A DNA stretch of 64,000 nt from Cryptomeria japonica (taxonomy: Eukaryota; Streptophyta; Pinopsida; Cupressales; Cupressaceae): the NCBI RefSeq assembly GCF_030272615.1, contig NC_081413.1:18548285-18612284 (forward strand), read 5' to 3'. Position numbers and translations under genes: made by a program. Below, one piece after another: positions 47,362 to 57,965 of the stretch (positions are counted from its first letter, which is position 1; the number at the start of each line of letters is the position of its first letter). The notes below the pieces were generated by a model. That model was not told the origin of the DNA, made no database searches, and was given only the letters and a program-made list of their open reading frames with translations.

Positions 47362-48593
47362 TGTAGCGTCCTAAAATTGTGACACTTGCAATTTCAATTG
47401 CATTTCGGTCTTCACGATGGCGACGCAACACACAACCTGAATGGAGACCCTGAAACCTGATTATGACACTGAAAACTGCATTTTCTTGCACCCTGGCCTG
47501 AACCTCCTTTGCACCCTGCTGTCCCAAGAGGTGGGACCAGAGCGCCCAGAGCCCTGGTCCTTCAAGACCAGGGTGCCCAACGCCCTGGTCCCTGGGTCCT
47601 ATTTTGGGCCCGGTCTCTTTTGGACTTTGGGTCTTTATGTTTGCAAATTGGAAAATTATCTTTCCTGGTCGGCCTAAGGTCGGGAAAATCAGTCTATCAA
47701 CCCTAATTGACAAGTATATAAACTACATTTTCCTCTCCCATTTGGGGAAGGAGGACATATGTGTACAAGCGTGGAAACTATACTCAAGCATTCAAGCATT
47801 CAAGCATTCCTTCTAAGTCTCCATTCAAGGCTAAGTGTTGCATTCAAGACAAGGATTCAACCATTGAAGAGGAGATCACTTACAACACATTACATGCTAC
47901 AACATAAAACATACAACAAACAACAACATCTATACCTTCGCACATAAGGATACAAACATCCTTACAACAAGGTATTAGTACTTGTTTCACATTACATACA
48001 TTTACAACACTTGCTCATTTCTTGGTTAATTCCAAAACCAGGGTTTGACCTAAAGGCAAACCCCTAATCCCTAACCCCCCAATCGTCTTCGCTTTTCTAT
48101 GTGTAGGTTGCAGGTACGTGGCTGAAATTGAAGATCTGGAATCCTTGTGCAGAGACGAATAGATCCCCCTTCGATTCGCGGATTTTTCGGAGGACCGTGG
48201 CGCCGGGCGCCATCATCCCGACAACTTTTGCTCAAATTTGCAGGACAACGCCGTATCGACATTTTACTGCTAATTCCAGGTCCGCAGCTTCATACTGTAT
48301 TCCTATCTCAGTTTATAAGCGAATCTTTGTCACTTTCTATGCATTCCTATCTTAATTCTTCTATCAACATTCTTTACAAAAGAGGGTAGCCTTGCTTTCT
48401 TAACCCTTGAAACACACTTAGCATCCAATCTTGCATTGTGTGGGATTGGATCTTGTGGGTTTCAACCCCTCTTTTGAATGTAAAGTCTCTCCCCTAAGTG
48501 AAAACCATCAACCCTAGTGAATCTCCCTTCTCTCTCCTTGGAGTTGGAAGAGGGGAGAGCAACTAGGGTTCGATCATGATTTTCCGCTTTACA
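47362..48593 (+). repeat. Element G 3' LTR
   Basis: It is 1,232 bp, TGTAGCGTCC to GCTTTACA, the same length as the 5' LTR with no net indels. TATA box at 47715-47722. In stem-loop 2 of this copy the arms pair perfectly (GACCAG and CTGGTC), while the 5' copy has a G-T wobble. Confidence 0.95.
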
Positions 48594-48603
48594 GTTTGTA
48601 ATA

Positions 48604-49103
48604 GGAAGCACATCAAGAATATCAAATGACACGTTACATTAAGCTAGTCCAAAACCTAGATAGACCCTGAACCAATTTAGGTCCACACATGCTAAAGCAA
48701 TGATCCCAATCAGCCAAGTCTCGAACACGATCACCATTAGCATCCTGAATCTCTACTAGAATCCGCACCAACACCACTTATGCATAACATCAAATATCTT
48801 CAACAAAGCTATGCCGGTGAAACCCTCACTAGATCAACAAACTAAGCTTACCAGCAGATAAGATAGCATCCGATCACCAAATCAAAACCAACTGACTGAA
48901 CATGAATCTGAGTAGCATGAATAGAAGATCTAATCCAATTTCATAAGATAAAGTATACTAGATCATATCGGATCATCATGATCTAATCCAACCAGAAACC
49001 AAACAACTTACCGGGACTAGAAGGATACTGATAAAGCATCCAAAACAACTAGTGTTGACATCAATGACAAAACATCAATGCAACACATAATTAATTCCTC
49101 CAA
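48604..49103 (-). mobile_element. Solo LTR H, right piece
   Basis: This is the last third of the reverse LTR H after element F. It ends with GACATCAATGACAAAACATC near 49055 and CAACACATAATTAATTCC near 49081, the reverse complement of the start of element B-type LTRs. The exact end (about 49098-49106) is blurred. Element B integrase resumes at 49104. Confidence 0.78.
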
Positions 49104-49944
49104 ATGGTGAATAGAGCTGTAGAAAGGAAGAACAAAACTATCTTGGATGCGATTGGAACTATGATGATGGAAGCTAATCTACCTCATATCTACTGGAGAG
49201 AAGCTGTGAGCACAATGATATACACATTCAACATAGTTCATATCAAGGGAGACACCAGTAAGACACCTTATGAGTTATGGTTTGGTCACACACCTACAAT
49301 TAAGTATTTCAGAATATTTAGTAGTAAATGCTATATCAAAAGAGATGATTCCATTGGAAAGTTTGATCCTAGATGTGATGAAGGGATATTTATTGGTTAT
49401 TCTAATGAAAAGAAAGCATATAGATGTTATAACAAAATATTGTAGAGAATTGTGGAGAGAAATAATGTCAAGGTGGATGAGTAAAACAAAAATCAAATCA
49501 GAACTTATGAGAGAGAACCGATAGTGGAGATGATCATAATTGAACTGGTAGGACTTGCACCGAAACAAAATGTTGAACTAGTTACTTCGACAGTATCAGA
49601 AAATTCTACAGTAACTGAAGATCAGAGCAAAGGAACAAAAAGTTAGAAGATTCCTCGATATGTAAGGGTAAATCATTCAAAAGATTAGATCATTGGAGAC
49701 AAGAACACATGAGTGATGACAAGAAGAATGTTGGTAGTTGATGAGGTATGTTTAATTTCTCAAATTAAACTGACATCAGTAATTGAAGCATGTAAAGATG
49801 AAAGTTGGATGAAAGCTATGGAAGAGGAATTGGATTAGATAGAAAATAATAACACATGGACTTTAGTTCCTTGGCCTAAAAATAAGAATATTATTGGAAT
49901 TAAATGGGGTTTATAGGAATAAATTGAATGAAGATGGATAAGTT
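49104..49944 (+). pseudogene. Element B integrase C-terminal half and linker to RT
   Basis: It picks up with AVERKNKTI (49113-49139), which holds the catalytic Glu of integrase, then PHIYWREAVSTMIYTFN near 49180, TPYELWFG near 49265 and GIFIGYSNEKKAYR near 49385, the usual C-terminal blocks. A TAG stops the frame at 49443-49445. The linker 49446-49944 is acidic and degraded, with stops and frameshifts; RT start motifs such as NNTWTLVPWPKNK near 49850 are visible out of frame. Confidence 0.88.
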
Positions 49945-50499
49945 GTGAGGAATAAAGCTAGACTGTGTTGTAAAGGATATTCTCAAAAAGAAGGAATTGA
50001 TTATGATGAAACTTTTTCTCCGATAGCTAGGATTGAAGGTGTGGGATTATTTCTTACTTATGCTGCTCACAAGAACTACAAGGTTTATCACATGGATGTT
50101 AAGTGTGCATTTCTAAATGGAGATATTGAAGAAGAAGTTTACATTGATCAACCTAATGGATTTTCACTTCTAGATGACCATATGGTTTGTAGGTTAAAGA
50201 AAGCTTTATATGGATTGAAAAAATCCCCTAGAGCTTGGTATGCAAGATTAGATAAATATCTTTTGAAGCTTGGTTTCACTAAAGGTAATGCTGGCAATAA
50301 TTTATACTATAAGATCACTAATAATGACATATTGATTGTTGAAGTCTTTGTTGATGATATAATTTTTGGAGGTGAAGATAAGTTATGTATGGAATTATCT
50401 AAAAACATGGAGAATGAATTTGAGATGTCTATGATTGGGGAAATGAAATATTTCTTAGGTTTGCAAATTACTCAGTCTGAGAAAGGTATTTTCATCTGA
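49945..50499 (+). pseudogene. Element B reverse transcriptase, open fragment
   Basis: It opens with NKARLCCKGYSQKEGIDY near 49950, QMDVK-type block YHMDVKCAFLNG near 50085, YGLKKSPRAWYARL near 50210, and the catalytic box VFVDDIIFGGED near 50345 with both Asp kept. EFEMSMIGEMKYFLGLQI follows near 50415. A TGA closes the frame at 50497-50499. RT copies element RNA into DNA; this fragment is the conserved palm region. Confidence 0.92.
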
Positions 50500-51248
50500 C
50501 AAACTAAGTATACTAGAGAGTTGTTGAAGAAATTTTTGTATGGAAGATTTTTAACCGGTTGGTATACCTATGGTTACAAGTGAGAAGTTGACTAAGAAAC
50601 CTGCATCAACACCGATAAATCCTTATCTAACTCTCACTAGACTAGATATAATGAATGCAGTTTGTATTGTATCAAGATATCGGAGTGATCCTAGAGAGAA
50701 CCATGAGAGTGTGGTGAAAAGGATTTTCAGGTATTTGTAGGGAACAACTGAACTTGGTTTGTGGTATCCTAAAAATTACAACTTTACACTATGTGCATAT
50801 ATAGATGTTGATTGGGCTGGAGATGTTGATGACTAGAAGAGCACATCGGTGGAGCTTTCTTTCTTGGATCAACAAGAAGCAGTCATGTACATCTTTATCT
50901 ACTACTGAAGCTGAGTATGTTGTTGCTGCTACTAACTATACACAAGTTCTATGGATGAAGCAAATGTTGAAGGATATAAGGGTGGATTGTAACAAACCAA
51001 TAGTTATTCACTGTGATAACTCTACTGCTATTAATATATCAAAGAATCTGATATTTCATTCTAAGACAAAGCACATATCTATCAAGTATAACTTTTTGAA
51101 GGAGAAGGTGGAAGCAAATGAAGTCAGATTGGTTTATGTGAACACTAATGAGGAGATTGCAGATATCTTTACTAAACCTTTGCCTAAGGAATCATTTGAG
51201 TACTTCAAAGTCAAATTGGGGGTTTCTACCCCTCAAGTAGAGACCTGA
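50500..51248 (+). pseudogene. Element B RT connection and RNase H
   Basis: 50500-50804 is a shifted and partly deleted link: blocks matching LTRLDIMNAV and VVKRIFRYL are seen in changing frames, and the usual YRSMIG segment is not. RNase H shows DVDWAGDVDD near 50808. From 50850 the frame is open with SWINKKQSCTSLSTTEAEYV (about 50860-50920) and NSTAINISKN near 51015, and the C-terminal DIFTKPLPKESFEYFKVKLG near 51160. The stop is TGA at 51246-51248. Confidence 0.88.
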
Positions 51249-51591
51249 ATGATGCTAACTGGCATCAGTTTGGCATGCACTTAACATAGCTACTATTGAT
51301 TCTAGATTGATGTGTTGGTGCTATTACTCAGGGGGAGTAGTCAACTATGTGGTTCAGTGGATTTATGATTTTTCTTTTATGCTCATGTCATATTTATGGC
51401 ATTGATGTCAAAGGGGGAGAGATATATGTTAAAAATAGAGCTTAACAAAACATTAGTCAAGGGGAGAGATCAAAGCTTAATTGCGATATCATTCATAGGG
51501 GGAGTTTGTTACTTCATTGTTATATCATGTTTTGGGAGATTGTTGATTGTGTTTCACATCTAGTGTTGCCATCAATGCCAAAGGGGGAGAT
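51249..51591 (+). other. Element B 3' untranslated region with five polypurine tracts
   Basis: Purine runs lie at 51331 (GGGGGAGTAG), 51409-51421 (CAAAGGGGGAGAG), 51459-51469 (AAGGGGAGAGA), 51496-51504 (TAGGGGGAG) and 51579-51591 (CAAAGGGGGAGAT), the last abutting the 3' LTR. No ORF. Multiple purine tracts before the 3' LTR have been described for Sireviruses. Confidence 0.8.
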
Positions 51592-52733
51592 TGTTGGCAA
51601 TTAGAGTAATTGATCATGTGTTGCATTGATGTTTTGTCATTAATGGACACACTGGCTATTTTGGTTGTTTACCAGCTTCTGGTAGGTTCTGGTAGAGTGA
51701 TTGGTTTATGCTATTGATCTGGCATGCTCTGAAATGCTTTGGATTATGGATTTGGTTTAGATATTTCATTCTTTCTATTCAGATGGGTATCACGATAAAT
51801 TGGTTTGGGATTTGATGACTCACAAGCTATCATCTGTTCTAGTAAGCCTCTTGGTCATCGGTAAGGGTTCTGCCGACAAAGATTTGCTGAAGACCTTTTG
51901 ATGCACGTGATAAGTGGTGTTGGTGTGGCTTCTAGATGGATTTTGGGATGTTGTTGGTTATCTTGTTTGTATTCTTGTTGATCAGTGGTGTTGGATTTGG
52001 GTCCGGACCTAACGCTATCTTATTCGGCTAGGTTATGGACCAGTTTAAGTAACATGTTGGTGGATGACCCCGATGCGTTACTGGTTGGGTTTATTGATTA
52101 TCTTTTAGGTGGCTGACCTAATTGTTTAGGTCTCGTGTTGGTATAAATATTATGTAAGATCTCTTTATAGATCATGGGGATTTCGTGGGTTTTTTGAATA
52201 TAGGATTATCTATGTGCAAATAAATTTGTAATTATATGCGGGGGATTTGGTCGATCATAGGTGATCGAATTGTGTTGGTGAAAGAGGTTTAAGACCTCTG
52301 GCACTGAGCTTAACCAAAACTGTACTCAGGCATAGGAGATGCAATTCTTGTAGTTCATTCTTCTTTCAGATTGTAGTTTGGATTTATTTTGTAGTCAGTG
52401 AGGCTCATTTTGTGATGAGCACTGTGCTCTAGGACATTGGCCTTCCTGCATGTGTAGGCCTCTCTTATTGTAATCACATACTTACTGCAGAAGTATTATC
52501 TGACTGTGGGTAAGCTTCCCACCATGGTTTTTCCCTTTACTGGGTTTTCCACGTACAAATCTTGGTTTTATATTTTGTGGATGGTTGGTAAATGTTATGT
52601 GGTTTATATTTGTGCTTAACTATTATATCTGTTATTCCGGTAATAACGTTTTAATGCTTAAAGCTCTATAATCTACTGACAACTAATTCACCCCCCCTCT
52701 CAGTTGTCCTCCGGTTATCTGAGCTGTCTAACA
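51592..52733 (+). repeat. Element B 3' LTR
   Basis: It is 1,142 bp, TGTTGGCAATTAGAG to CTGTCTAACA, followed by the TSD ATAAC. TATA-like TATAAAT lies at 52142-52148, the conserved LTR core at about 52518-52560 and the C-run at about 52691-52697. It lacks about 85 bp present in the 5' LTR near 8740-8825. Confidence 0.92.
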
Positions 52734-52738
52734 ATAAC

Positions 52739-53117
52739 AACTTGAAGAATTACATATGCCACATGCTGGATCACAATTTAGGATGCAAACAATTCTTACA
52801 ACACAAATATAAGATCCCTAGATCATCTACATATCAAATCGACCTTTGGAAATAGTTTGTCGGTTCAACCCTAATGCAAACCTCAACCCTTTCATCTTTA
52901 GTCCACTAGACAAGAATATTTACAGGCTCTCCTTCAAGATCAACTTCTACTTCATCTTCTTCTCCACCTTCACTATCAAATAGATCTATCTTCCTTATCT
53001 CCTTCTTTTTCATCTTCTTCATTATCATTGCCAAACACATCATATCAGTGGGATCTATCTTCCTTATCACATTCTGATATGTGCACTTCACTTTCTTCTT
53101 CTTGTGACATGAAGAGA
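52739..53117 (-). other. Unclassified host sequence right of element B, possible gag remnant
   Basis: On the minus strand, 53133-52906 reads an acidic and lysine-rich frame with DSEGGEEDEVEVDLEGE near 52960. A GATAAGGAAGATAGATC block occurs twice. It may be a remnant of a coiled-coil gag, but nothing decisive is visible. It is continuous with the sequence left of element B at 6686. Confidence 0.3.
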
Positions 53118-53452
53118 TGGGTTCCAAGAACACTAAGAGGGGGGGGGGAGTGAATCAATGTTCTGCTGGAATGAATAGTTTTTAACTTTCTAGACCATGC
53201 ATATATATACCGGTAAATAAATAAACATATAACAAGGAGAAAATAAACCATCCACATAGATGAAAACCATAACACACTGAATTTATACATGGAAAACCTC
53301 AATGACGAAAAAGCATGCTGGGATTTGTGACCCACAATATTAGTTCACTGGCCATATGAAAATATATTACATATAAGAGGGGCCTGCACTTGTAGGAAGG
53401 CACACTACCTAGAGCATACTGCTCATCACTAAAGAGCCTCGCTAACTACAAT
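53118..53452 (-). repeat. Partial reverse LTR related to element F LTR
   Basis: It begins TGGGTTCCAAGAACACTAAG and a G-run (53139-53147). It contains the reverse LTR core at about 53286-53330, then GAGGGGCCTGCACTTGTAGG near 53378 and CCTAGAGCATACTGCTCATC near 53409, which are counterparts of the F and B LTRs. Similarity fades near 53452, about a third of an LTR. No primer site is present at its left edge. Confidence 0.72.
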
Positions 53453-54183
53453 ATTTTTGCATATATTAGGTTAATGAAAGCCGAAGTGATGAGATGCATG
53501 ATAATGTCCAAATTTGGAACTCTTGATCAAATTGGATGATTTTGTAGCCTGGATAAGGCACTGATATCAGTTGTGGAGTTTTTTTCTATCTTTCTTGGGG
53601 TCAAGACTGAAAATGAACACATATTTTCTTTTAATGTTTCAATATTATTGAGGTGATGAGGTTCATAGGTTTTTAGCATTGGTTTGGTGTGGATCTCATA
53701 TTAAAATTGTGAAAGTATTCACAAGAGGTATACCCACTTGAGCTTTGGATAAGCTTAAAGTGTAGAAGGTTTTGTAGAAATCTTGTTATATGTTTTTTTA
53801 GAATTCTATTTTCTTGTTGTCCTCTCCATATGCAATAGAGGTTTCAAATTTTCTTATAGAGGGGATTGGGGAAATCAGAATTTGAGAACAACAAAAGTGG
53901 TGACTCTACTAAGGAGAGTTATAGTGTGAATCTGTATTGCAGATCTAGTGCTTATATTGCCCAAAAGTTTGTTTGAATTTGTGTGTTTTTGGTCCTTGGA
54001 GCATGTCGTTTCATCCCCGATCTTTGGTATTTCTTTCTCTAAAGATCTTCTTGTTCTATAGTCTTATGCAAGTGATTTGTCAAGCTTGTTTTCTTACTTT
54101 CCCATAACTTTGGGTGGCGACTCTGACATAAAGTAACCAATGGTCTTGAATAAGCATAATTCATTTTAAGGAAAACAAGTATA
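53453..54183 (+). other. Probable LTR end and leader of gypsy element J
   Basis: No ORF. Two primer-site-like motifs are visible: TGGTGACTCTACTAAGGAG (53898-53916) and TGGCGACTCTGACATAAAG (54115-54133). Both resemble the TGGCGACTCTGCTGGGGA type of Tat/Ogre or related gypsy elements; C-to-T and G-to-A changes would explain the first. The LTR edge itself could not be fixed. Confidence 0.45.
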
Positions 54184-56852
54184 ATGCAGAGAGGAAAGAA
54201 CACCAGATCATTCATGAGGAAAAATCCTCAAGAGATATTGAAAGAAGGATTACCTGAGCAGGCACGAAGAGGCCAGAAAAAATCATTTGTACATGAGCCA
54301 ACTAGTGCTGCCTAGTTACAAAAAGGCACTCATACGGGTAAGTCATCTGATAGACCCATATATGCAAATTCAAATTCTTCTTCCTGTGAATCTGAGCAAG
54401 ACATTTTGGGTTTCCATTCCGATTTGTTTGGTAATAATGAGGATGCCCACGTTTTGAATTAGAGGATCTCTCATGCTAGTTTATTTGGGAAGGATAGGAA
54501 TAGTTCTAATGTTAAGATGGATTCTGTACCAAGAACTGTAGATGGAAATATTAGTTTGATTGATATCGATCAAGTCAATGTGTCAGATATAGAAGAGTTC
54601 ATCACTTGATCTCCATAAGAGCACAAAAGGAAGCAAATAAAGAAAAGGAAGTTAAAGCTAAATTGATTGAGAGGGATAGGCTTTCAAGATAGACTATTGA
54701 TCTTGAATTGTTCACCCAAGAGGAAACTAAGAGTGAGGATGAAGGTCCAGTCATCAGAGAAAATTTGACTGCCAAGATCAACCCTACAAACAAATTTATT
54801 GTGCAACTTAGTAGGGAGGTCCTTAGTGACCCACAACCTGCTAGAAATAATGTTGACAAATGAAAACATAAGTGCATGGAAAATAGGTCTGGGTCTAAGA
54901 ATACAACAGAAATCTCTCATCAGTTGTCTACAAATGAGAGAGAAATAGATAGGATGAGGAAAAAGAAAAAAAAATTGCAAAGGGAATTGGAGAAAGCTAA
55001 ATAAGAAGCAGCCAATCAAGAGGTTAAAAGAAAAATTAACTACCTAAAGTCTCCTCCCATAATATTTCCTTCAACAGACCCAAATAAGCCTTTACCTCAG
55101 CATGCCTCATTCCCTCCGGTTAAAATTCAGTCAACCCTACCTGTGAGTACTGTTCCAGTTAGTCCAGTCTCTATTACCAACCAAAGTTACCAAGTTCCTC
55201 CAACTCATGGTCTTAATATGAGAATGAATATGGGTAATAGCCCTACTGGTAACTAGTTTCAAAGAAGACCCATTAATTTGGAGTTATACAGAAAAATTTT
55301 CTTTGAGGGAATCCCAGGGTGTCCTAACCATGTTCCTACCAAATTAAGGGATAGGCTTCACAAATTTGCTGGCAATAATGCTATAAGTGCAGAAGAGCAC
55401 CTAAAATATTTTGGCGACCTGATAAATAACTATGAGATTGTAGATGAAGATGTCATCATGAAATTATTTGTACAGTCCTTGGTGGATGATGCAAGGGATT
55501 GGTATAGAGGTCTTCCTGTAAATAGCATTGGTTCTTGGGAGGACTTTAAGAATTGCTTCCAACAACAATGTGGTGATAAAACAAATGTGAGCTTTATGCT
55601 CAATGAGTTCAATAACATTAGGAAGTCTGATAATGAAATTGTCATAGATTTCAATGCAAGATTTCAGAAAGCAATGCATAGGCTTTACCAAGTGATGAGA
55701 CTAGATGATAATATGTGTCTGAAAACTTATTATAATGCTTTTGATTATAAAATGGCTTACATTATGAGGGATAAAAACCCACATAGTCTGAGAGATGCTT
55801 TTAGAATTACCATAAATGTGGAAAGTAATAGGAAAGCATTTAGAAAGGTGGGAAGGAGGACCGATGGAAGGCTGTGGCAAGAATCAAAACAACAGCCTAA
55901 TAAAGTTGCCAAGGAGGAAGACAAAATAGAAAAGTTAATGACTGCTATGGAAGATCTTACTGCTAAGGTAAGTAAGAATGATAAACCTCATTATAATTGG
56001 CAAGATAGGCCTCCCAGATTACATGATACACCGTACAATACTACTTGGAAGGATGGCAAACCTCAGAATGATAAGTTAAAGAACACTCAGAACCAGGACA
56101 CCCCAGATCCTTTGAAAAGAGGAAATGTACACAATATGGAAAATACTCCTTGGTGCATGGCCTGTGATGGGCCACATTCTCCTGATCAGTGTGCTATAGC
56201 TCAAGCTCTTGAAGAATCCATGAGAAAAGAGGATGAGCCTGATATCACATGTTTGACACTGATATTGAAAGTGATAATGAGTCTTCACAAAGTGAATCTA
56301 GTGAGTGTGATGTGCCAAATTATAATAAATGTTATCAAGGGCAATTGAAACTTGATTGGCATCCCACTTTAAATGTGGTAACCATTGAAGATGAAGAAGT
56401 TCATCTCAAAAGACCCAGTGATGAAGAGGTAAAACATATTACCAAGGCTGAGATAGCCAAAGCCAAGCACAACTATAATATGAGAAGTAGTAAAAGGGAT
56501 GGAGATCAGGGTGAACCTAGCTCCTTGTTTATGAAAGAAGTATCTCAGAAAAAGACAACAAGTAATCACCCTGCCTCAAGATGGTCATGCAAAAGGTGAC
56601 CAATCCGAAGATGTAGCAAAGAGTGTAGGTAACAATACTACTGGTGATTTACAAGGGACCACTACAGCTAAAAGGGCAAGTCAACCTAAAGTAGAAAAGG
56701 CCAAATTTAATACTAAGCCAATTAACAGTTCTAATTTTGATATGACTCGGGCTTTGGCCCAAATGAAGGTTACAGTCCCATTGGTAGAATTGTTGAAGAT
56801 AAAGGAACATAGAGAAGCCTCTCTCTCTTTATTTTCTAGTATATTAGATAAT
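54184..56852 (+). pseudogene. Element J: Ty3/gypsy gag and start of protease region, broken
   Basis: It starts with ATG at 54184. The first part to about 54600 has in-frame stops, then a frameshift moves to the frame that is open at 55278-56348. The long N-terminal region is acidic and then lysine-rich (54603-55010). A Retrotrans_gag-type domain covers 55380-55800, with EEHLKYFGDLINNYEI, DDARDWYRGLP and DFNARFQKAMHRL. A zinc motif WCMACDGPHSPDQC (C-x2-C-x3-H-x4-C) lies near 56149. A second frameshift near 56250 leads to an acidic stretch. The block FDMTRALAQMKVTVPLVELL near 56735 normally precedes the protease in gypsy polyproteins. The frame is cut at 56852 by element I. Confidence 0.85.
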
Positions 56853-57915
56853 TGTTGGCATTTTTTATGATGTTGTGATTGTCATTGATGGACACACACT
56901 TGTTTTGTGATCAGTCTCTTTATATATGAGTTATGCTCAACCAATACTTGTTCCAACCAGTATTATGTATTATAATCTTTAGACTATCTGTGTTTTGCAG
57001 AAGGTGTTTACCGGTCACAAACTGACTAAAGACCCAAAGTGGTATGACGACCTCAAGTGGTTCGAGGATCTCAAGCAGTACGAAGGAACAATGCGGTAGT
57101 TAACATTTTTACAGTCTTCATTTTGACAACCAGTAATCGGTAAATTGTATGAACTGGTATTACTTCGTGATGAGTTACTAGCCGGTATTTCTGTGATGAG
57201 TTATCATCCACCGAAACTTTAGCGGTGATTTTGTGCCATCTTACCAAATGTGTCTAGACAAACTGAACCTAGGAACTTGTAATGTAATCCTATTGGACCG
57301 ACATGAAATCAGACTCCTTTATTAGGACATCATGTCTAGGGTTTTAGGTGATGGAGTTTTGTATGTGCAATCATAGAAGAGAAGATTAGGTCCATGTGAA
57401 GAGTAGGAGTGTAGAGATATTGAAGACTGAAGTAATGTCGAAATGCATTAACAATGAGCTGTCATGGATCTAGCCAAGCATACTGTGCTATTATCTAGAT
57501 CACTCACTTGTTGATTACTCACATCTACTGTGAATCTGAAATCCTCTCACAAGGTAGTCTTTAATAGGACTTATCTCCTAATAGAGATCTAGATTCCTAA
57601 CAGGATCTGTTCTGGTGAAGAACATTGTATGACCTGAATCGGTCTGACCTTAACCGATCTGGTTTCTATTTTGCAGATAGTTACTTGTGAGTTTCTGGTC
57701 ACCATGGTTTTTCCCATTTGGGTTTCCATGTCAAAACTTCTCGTGTTATGGTGATTGTGCTCTTGTGGGTGAATGCTTTATTTTCTATTTAGTTTGTATT
57801 TATCTTAACTGATTTACTTGCAAATCTATCATACCGGTCATCTGCCAAACTGTTTAAGTGTTTGAGTTCAATATTTTTTGGTATACTAATTCATCCCCCC
57901 TCTTAGTATTCATCA
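56853..57915 (+). repeat. Element I 5' LTR
   Basis: It is 1,063 bp, TGTTGGCATTTTTTATG to AGTATTCATCA. It matches 63176-64000. About 75 bp present in the 3' LTR (around 63850-63925) is missing here. The conserved LTR core is at about 57701-57735 and the C-run at about 57894-57900. Confidence 0.88.
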
Positions 57916-57917
57916 AT

Positions 57918-57930
57918 TGGTATCAGAGCC
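57918..57930 (+). other. Element I primer binding site (initiator-Met tRNA)
   Basis: TGGTATCAGAGCC is 2 bp after the LTR end and is a perfect Met-type site. Confidence 0.93.
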
Positions 57931-57965
57931 AACCTTTCTACAATTCTAACCACTTGGAAGGAGAT

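Larger units (their letters stand above)
40785..48598 (+). mobile_element. Element G: young Ty3/gypsy-type element with intact gag-protease and no pol (with TSD)
   Basis: The element proper is 40790-48593 (7,804 bp), flanked by perfect GTTTG repeats (40785-40789, 48594-48598). Both LTRs are exactly 1,232 bp; by eye I count about three dozen differences, about 3%, mostly transitions. The primer site is not the Met type. The gag-protease ORF is open over 904 codons, and an overlapping second ORF follows, then 740 bp of non-coding DNA and the purine tract AGTGGGGGCTAA. There is no RT, RNase H or integrase. The plan matches TR-GAG-type non-autonomous elements, here of a Tat/Ogre-like type judged by the gag and by the GGGGGC-type purine tract (inference). 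It is the most recent insertion in the window. Confidence 0.93.
32362..48603 (+). mobile_element. Element F: non-autonomous LTR retrotransposon with two ORFs and no pol
   Basis: The 5' LTR is 32362-33264. The 3' LTR is 39892-40789 and, after element G, its last 10 bp end at 48603. Flanks are AAAAG (32357-32361) and GGAAG (48604-48608), an imperfect duplication. Excluding the solo LTR and G, the element is about 6.8 kb. It has a Met primer site, ORF1 (coiled coil, zinc knuckles), ORF2 (unknown, about 1,050 codons) and four purine tracts. Nothing resembling integrase, RT or RNase H is present between the LTRs. Element I (56853 onward) has the same plan and homologous ORF2. The LTR resembles that of element B over about 150 bp (32869-33010 against 9052-9205), which suggests a copia helper. 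Both ORFs are broken. Confidence 0.87.
6687..52738 (+). mobile_element. Element B: complete Ty1/copia retrotransposon split by nested insertions (with TSD)
   Basis: The five-base repeat ATAAC lies at 6687-6691 and 52734-52738, exactly outside the two LTR ends. Between them are a 5' LTR, a Met primer site, gag, protease, integrase, RT, RNase H, polypurine tracts and a 3' LTR, all plus-strand and in the normal order. Removing three insertions (6713-8246, 10525-11602 and about 12613-49103) leaves about 6.9 kb, a normal copia length. The integrase breaks off at 12612 after the TPQQN motif and resumes at 49104 with the AVERKN motif, which independently supports the join. The element is inactive: several frameshifts and stops occur in every domain. 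It is the oldest and outermost complete element in the window. Confidence 0.88.

Noticed and set aside
52906-53335. Host gene on the minus strand
   Set aside because: Only short, low-complexity acidic/lysine frames that run into an LTR fragment; at most a gag remnant.
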